DNA of 64,000 bases, taken from Rubellicoccus peritrichatus. Its GTDB lineage: Bacteria; Verrucomicrobiota; Verrucomicrobiia; Opitutales; Cerasicoccaceae. Below are positions 60,503 through 64,000 of the stretch, piece by piece (the stretch's first letter is position 1; the number at the start of each line of letters is the position of its first letter). Made by a program: the position numbers and the translations under genes. Below the pieces are notes generated by a model. That model saw only the letters and a list, made by a program, of their open reading frames with translations, was not told the DNA's origin and made no database searches. The stretch is taken from NCBI RefSeq assembly GCF_033100135.1, contig NZ_CP136920.1, forward strand, positions 1,364,001 through 1,428,000, in the 5' to 3' direction.

Positions 60503-62896
60503 ATGTTCGGTTCCTGCCATTTCGCGGCATTGATAAGTTATGCTGCCTGTTATTTTGCTTTCTCTGGTTTATTCATGATGGGGTTTGCGGGTCATTTATC
60601 TGCAGTAACTGTTTCGCTGACCGGGCAGATTGAAAAAGGAATCTTCGATCCTGCTTCCGAAGAGTCGACTACCGGAATGCCAACGTTATATGGACGTTTC
60701 CAAGTCCATTTTAATGATTTAGAAGCTGGCGAATATCGTTTGGCGTTATCCTTTCCTGCTGATGCATTGAATCAGCCATTTCGCATCTGGTTGAATGGGC
60801 ATTTGTATGGGCAATCGGCAGATTTGGAGACTCGCTTGACCCGGGACGATATTGCCGAGTGTTCGGTAGATGTATTGTCCGGAGATGGGAAAATTGACGT
60901 CAAATTCCTTCCCAATGCATCGGATTCTAAAGTGGAAATTGTGGCCCTGGCTCTCTATGGGAAAGGTGGTGAACTTGTTTATCAGCTTGATGTTGAGGAC
61001 GAACAGTGGAGCTTTGACAACGCTCGTATCTGGCCTGCGTCAGTCTATGACTCACCCGATTCAGGGCAAATCGCAATGGTCGCACAATTATTGACTGAAG
61101 CGCCTGTGGGGCTTGGTACGCCAATTTCGGATCGGGAATCCTGGAATGCCTGGGGCGAGTTGAGTGCAGTCAGTCGCCTGGTGGAAAGGGCGGCTCGTCT
61201 TCGACAGGAGCCGACTCCAGTGTTGAATGATGATTTGTATTTAGACTATTTTCGTACTGGTAAACGTGAACCTTATGAAGGACCAATGGGGGAGCGAATG
61301 TATCGACTGACACATTTTGTTATCGCTGAGTGTGTAGAGAATCAGGGACGCTACTTGCCATCAATTCATCGGGAAATTACTGCGATCATTAACGAGAAGG
61401 TCTGGGTTTCACCCGCGCATGACAAGGAGTTGAAGATATTCAATGGAGAATCGGTTGAAGTCGATTTGGCTGCTTCAGGTCGTGCCTGGAACTTGGCCAC
61501 AGCTCTATGGCTGCTAGAGAATAGGATTAGCGCTGATTTACGCATGCGAGTCATTGAGGTAATGCGGAAGAAAGTTTTAGATCCTTATCTCCGTTGCATT
61601 GAAGATGGTCGCTTGTATCCGGGGATGTCGTGGATGCGAATCGATTTTAATTGGAACCCGGTTTGCACTTCCGGAGTTGTCGGTGCTGCGTTAGCGGTCC
61701 TTGAGTCGAGGGAAGAGCGAGCGCCGTTTGTGGCTCAAGCGATGGACAGTGTCCCATTTTATTTGGATGGCTATACAGATGATGGGTATACCTCTGAAGG
61801 ATTGAATTATTGGAATTATGGATATGGCCATTTTGTTCTCTTGGCGGAGGCTGTTCGCCTTGCCAGCAAAGGCCAGATCAATTTCTTTGAGTTAGAGAAA
61901 GCGCGGGTTGCGGCAGAGTTTCCGCTCAAGTTTGAGATTATCAATGAGCGCTATCCCGTCTTTTCTGATGTTGCCTTTGGTGACCGGCCCAAGCCCTGGT
62001 TGCTTGAATTCATTCATGAGCGTATGGGAATCGGCCCAGAGAGTTGGAGTCGCGATGAGCCGTATACTCTTGCGAGCGCCATATCCTTTGGCGGAACGCT
62101 TTACAGTGTTGCTGCTGTTCTCAACTTGGAGAGGGGGGCAAAAGCCGTTGAAAGCAAAGAAGCCTTCAAGAATGTTGCTGGTTTTCCAGATGCTGGCATC
62201 TTCATCTTTCGCTCTAGTCCCAATGACTCGATGCCATCGATTGGAATTGCTGTAAAAGCAGGTCACAATGACGAGAACCATAATCACAATGATGTGGGCT
62301 CTTATTCGCTTGTGGTAGGTGATGCACTTTTGGTTTCCGATCCTGGGATGCGAATTTACGATAAATCCTCATGGAAGGATCGATATGGGAGCAAGATATT
62401 GAATTCCTATGGGCATCCTGTGCCGGTTGTAGGAAAAGGGGATCTTCAAGGAACCGGACGTCATTTTGAGGGTGTTGTAGAAAGTAGTTTGATTGAAGAT
62501 GAATTATCGATTGTAACGATAGATTTAACCATGGCGTACCCTTGCCCGGATTTAGATGAGTTGGAGCGAACGGTTTCGATTGATGAGGTAAGCGGTAGCA
62601 TTGAAATTGAAGACGCAGTATCTTTTGATAAGCCGAGCAGATTTGAAACCGGGATAACATCTTTTTACCCGGTGGAGTTCTTAGGAGATAATCGCGTCGT
62701 TATCCGATCGGACCTATACGAGTTGATTGGAACAATCGACACTGGAGGGGCGCCTTTTTCAATAGTCAAAGAGGAAATCGTTGATAACTTGCCAGGCAGG
62801 AAAATTCCGATTCGCTTGGGAGTTCGGTTTGATGATTTGGTCAAGAATGGATACGTGAAGATCACATTTAAGGCTTCACTTGTTAATACATTCTGA
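60503..62896 (+). CDS. Heparinase II/III-like polysaccharide lyase
   Basis: A 797-residue exported lyase candidate. The N-terminal hydrophobic segment (residues 5-32) ends at L-S-A, a signal peptide cleavage candidate. Residues ~35-155 look like a beta-sandwich; an alpha/alpha toroid follows (~230-520); the heparinase II/III C-terminal beta domain starts with H-N-H-N-D-V-G-S-Y-S near 593 and continues V-V-G-D-A-L-L-V-S-D-P-G. The H-N-H-N-D motif supplies the characteristic His of this family. Members act on heparin, alginate or other uronic-acid glycans; the substrate here is not determined. It is divergent from a sulfatase and adjacent to LacI, so it belongs to a polysaccharide locus. Confidence 0.85.
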   Translation: MFGSCHFAALISYAACYFAFSGLFMMGFAGHLSAVTVSLTGQIEKGIFDPASEESTTGMPTLYGRFQVHFNDLEAGEYRLALSFPADALNQPFRIWLNGHLYGQSADLETRLTRDDIAECSVDVLSGDGKIDVKFLPNASDSKVEIVALALYGKGGELVYQLDVEDEQWSFDNARIWPASVYDSPDSGQIAMVAQLLTEAPVGLGTPISDRESWNAWGELSAVSRLVERAARLRQEPTPVLNDDLYLDYFRTGKREPYEGPMGERMYRLTHFVIAECVENQGRYLPSIHREITAIINEKVWVSPAHDKELKIFNGESVEVDLAASGRAWNLATALWLLENRISADLRMRVIEVMRKKVLDPYLRCIEDGRLYPGMSWMRIDFNWNPVCTSGVVGAALAVLESREERAPFVAQAMDSVPFYLDGYTDDGYTSEGLNYWNYGYGHFVLLAEAVRLASKGQINFFELEKARVAAEFPLKFEIINERYPVFSDVAFGDRPKPWLLEFIHERMGIGPESWSRDEPYTLASAISFGGTLYSVAAVLNLERGAKAVESKEAFKNVAGFPDAGIFIFRSSPNDSMPSIGIAVKAGHNDENHNHNDVGSYSLVVGDALLVSDPGMRIYDKSSWKDRYGSKILNSYGHPVPVVGKGDLQGTGRHFEGVVESSLIEDELSIVTIDLTMAYPCPDLDELERTVSIDEVSGSIEIEDAVSFDKPSRFETGITSFYPVEFLGDNRVVIRSDLYELIGTIDTGGAPFSIVKEEIVDNLPGRKIPIRLGVRFDDLVKNGYVKITFKASLVNTF

Positions 62897-62926
62897 GGTT
62901 TGAGGCTGTTCTGAACTCAATGGACC

Positions 62927-63949
62927 CTATCGGATTTTCCGCACAGACTTTCCATCTTGCCATTCTCCATCTATAAGGAGATGTACTGGTTTCTCCGGGA
63001 TGCCAACTTGGCCTCTGCGAATCATGCTGTCGAGTAAGTCGACGGCAGACTGTCCAATCGAGATACCATTTTGATACATACCAGCAAAGAAGGGTTCCTT
63101 TTTGGTGACTGTAACAAGGGCAAGGCCAATGTCTTCAGGAACTTTCATATTCATACGTGCCAACCAACTTGGCAAGTGATCTGTATTTGTAATGATGACT
63201 TCGGGCCGGTGATTCTCAACCCATGCTTTGAATGGCTCGAATTCGTGCACTTTCTCAAAAAGAGGAGGCACCTTGTCTTTGGTCTGACGATCAACATCCT
63301 CTGCAAAGTACGCTCCGGAAAGTTGATAATCCAGGCGTGCGTCGTGGGAGCGGAGGAGGTGAAGGCCGATCCTTTTATATCCGAGCGTCGCGAGTTTGCG
63401 TTGCAACGTGAGCATGAGTCGGAATTGATGGTTTGAGATTAGATTCAAGTGAGGCTTTACGATGGAGTAACCGAAAGTCACCACGCTAAACTTGTCCCAT
63501 TCAAAATCGTAGTGAGTGTCCGGGTTCGGTTGTGGTGCCAGCAGCACACCCTGTATATTACGGGCTCGGAGAATGGAAATACCCCGTTCGAGGCGGAGTT
63601 CAGGATCGCCAAACCAGAATTGTTCGAGTCCGTAGCCAAGCTCGCGCGCGCGATAGAATGCTCCTTGGAAATATTCTTCGAAACCTGGATAGTAGAGGGC
63701 ACCGCGGCGTTTGGGGTAATTGTCTATCCATCCGATAGTTGCGCGAAATGCCGGATTCTCCTTGTTCCTCTTGTAGGAATTCAATGCAGATAAATAGGGA
63801 TCTCGTCGATAGCCTAGCTCATCGGCTTTTGCTAAAATTTTCTGTTTGGTCGCTTCTGCAACTTTTGTGCTATTTCGTAGAGCTGCAGCAACTGTCGTGT
63901 AATGACAGCCAACGGCTTTGGCGACATCTCTTACCGTAACCCGGCTCAT
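62927..63949 (-). CDS. LacI family transcriptional regulator
   Basis: A 340-residue regulator with the LacI helix-turn-helix at residues 3-50 (V-T-V-R-D-V-A-K-A-V-G-C-H-Y-T-T-V-A-A-A-L-R-N) including the usual hinge start, and a periplasmic-binding-protein-like sugar domain after about 60. Regulators with this D-V-A-K-A-V-G-x-H-x-T-T-V form are abundant in Verrucomicrobia polysaccharide loci. It is convergent with the lyase gene (30 bp between stops, no hairpin seen) and probably controls the sulfatase/lyase pair, possibly through the palindrome at 60378-60394. Confidence 0.93.
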   Translation of the reverse strand: MSRVTVRDVAKAVGCHYTTVAAALRNSTKVAEATKQKILAKADELGYRRDPYLSALNSYKRNKENPAFRATIGWIDNYPKRRGALYYPGFEEYFQGAFYRARELGYGLEQFWFGDPELRLERGISILRARNIQGVLLAPQPNPDTHYDFEWDKFSVVTFGYSIVKPHLNLISNHQFRLMLTLQRKLATLGYKRIGLHLLRSHDARLDYQLSGAYFAEDVDRQTKDKVPPLFEKVHEFEPFKAWVENHRPEVIITNTDHLPSWLARMNMKVPEDIGLALVTVTKKEPFFAGMYQNGISIGQSAVDLLDSMIRRGQVGIPEKPVHLLIDGEWQDGKSVRKIR

Positions 63950-64000
63950 CTATTGGGGTAGTCTTTTTTTTGAGTTAGTTATATTTGTATCGTAACGTTT

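Overview
The window looks like a chromosome segment from a marine or particle-associated Verrucomicrobiota bacterium, probably class Opitutae (Puniceicoccales / Coraliomargarita-like). This is inferred from several things: the mix of polysaccharide-degradation genes (DUF1961, GH16, sulfatase, heparinase II/III-like, LacI and AraC regulators), verrucomicrobial surface-protein domains (the N-Y-x-P-x-N-x-G-Q-x-K repeat, YD/RHS giants), and the dispersed intergenic inverted repeats I associate with these genomes. Many starts lack a clear Shine-Dalgarno, so several were chosen by homology or signal-peptide logic. I saw no rRNA, tRNA, CRISPR array or intact insertion sequence.

Layout. 1-14 kb is mostly housekeeping: the end of a DUF1961 gene, an ATP-grasp-like protein, an ECF sigma/anti-sigma pair, a ComF-type phosphoribosyltransferase, accD (with a degenerate zinc ribbon), folC, the opposing queC-queD-queE queuosine-precursor operon, a small L7/L12-C-like membrane protein, rpsA and pfp. 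14-27 kb is accessory: a tandem pair of small unknown paralogues, convergent with two giant tandem secreted repeat proteins (1704 and about 2304 aa). 27.5-35.4 kb holds a divergent AraC regulator/GH16 pair and a GldA-GldF-GldG-DUF4340-type ABC operon.

36-51 kb is a surface and polymorphic-toxin region. It has a propeller/YadA-head-like protein, a small GQxK-repeat protein whose signal peptide overlaps a dispersed repeat, and a 1996-aa Sec-exported RHS protein. The RHS gene is followed by an array of small exported proteins (candidate immunity proteins), an orphan RHS 3' cassette with a different metallopeptidase-like tip, and a decayed tip. Copies of a ~90-bp junction sequence, two of which begin exactly on the stop codon of the preceding gene, separate the cassettes. 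This is the best candidate for an interesting system here: a tip/immunity cassette array apparently adapted to action outside the cytoplasm.

51-54.4 kb carries a three-gene membrane/lipoprotein segment between two phased short-repeat arrays. One has five GGCA cores exactly 21 bp apart; the other has seven 15-bp TTGGG-N5-CCCAA palindromes about 22 bp apart. A related 27-bp direct repeat lies beside both, suggesting a repeat-bounded module. 54.5-57 kb is a divergent AraC / NmrA-like / DUF1772 cassette. 57-64 kb is a polysaccharide locus: a beta-trefoil plus beta-helix protein, an S1 sulfatase, a heparinase II/III-like lyase and a LacI regulator, with a candidate palindromic operator between sulfatase and lyase.

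All functional calls come from reading motifs in the sequence; no database search was run.
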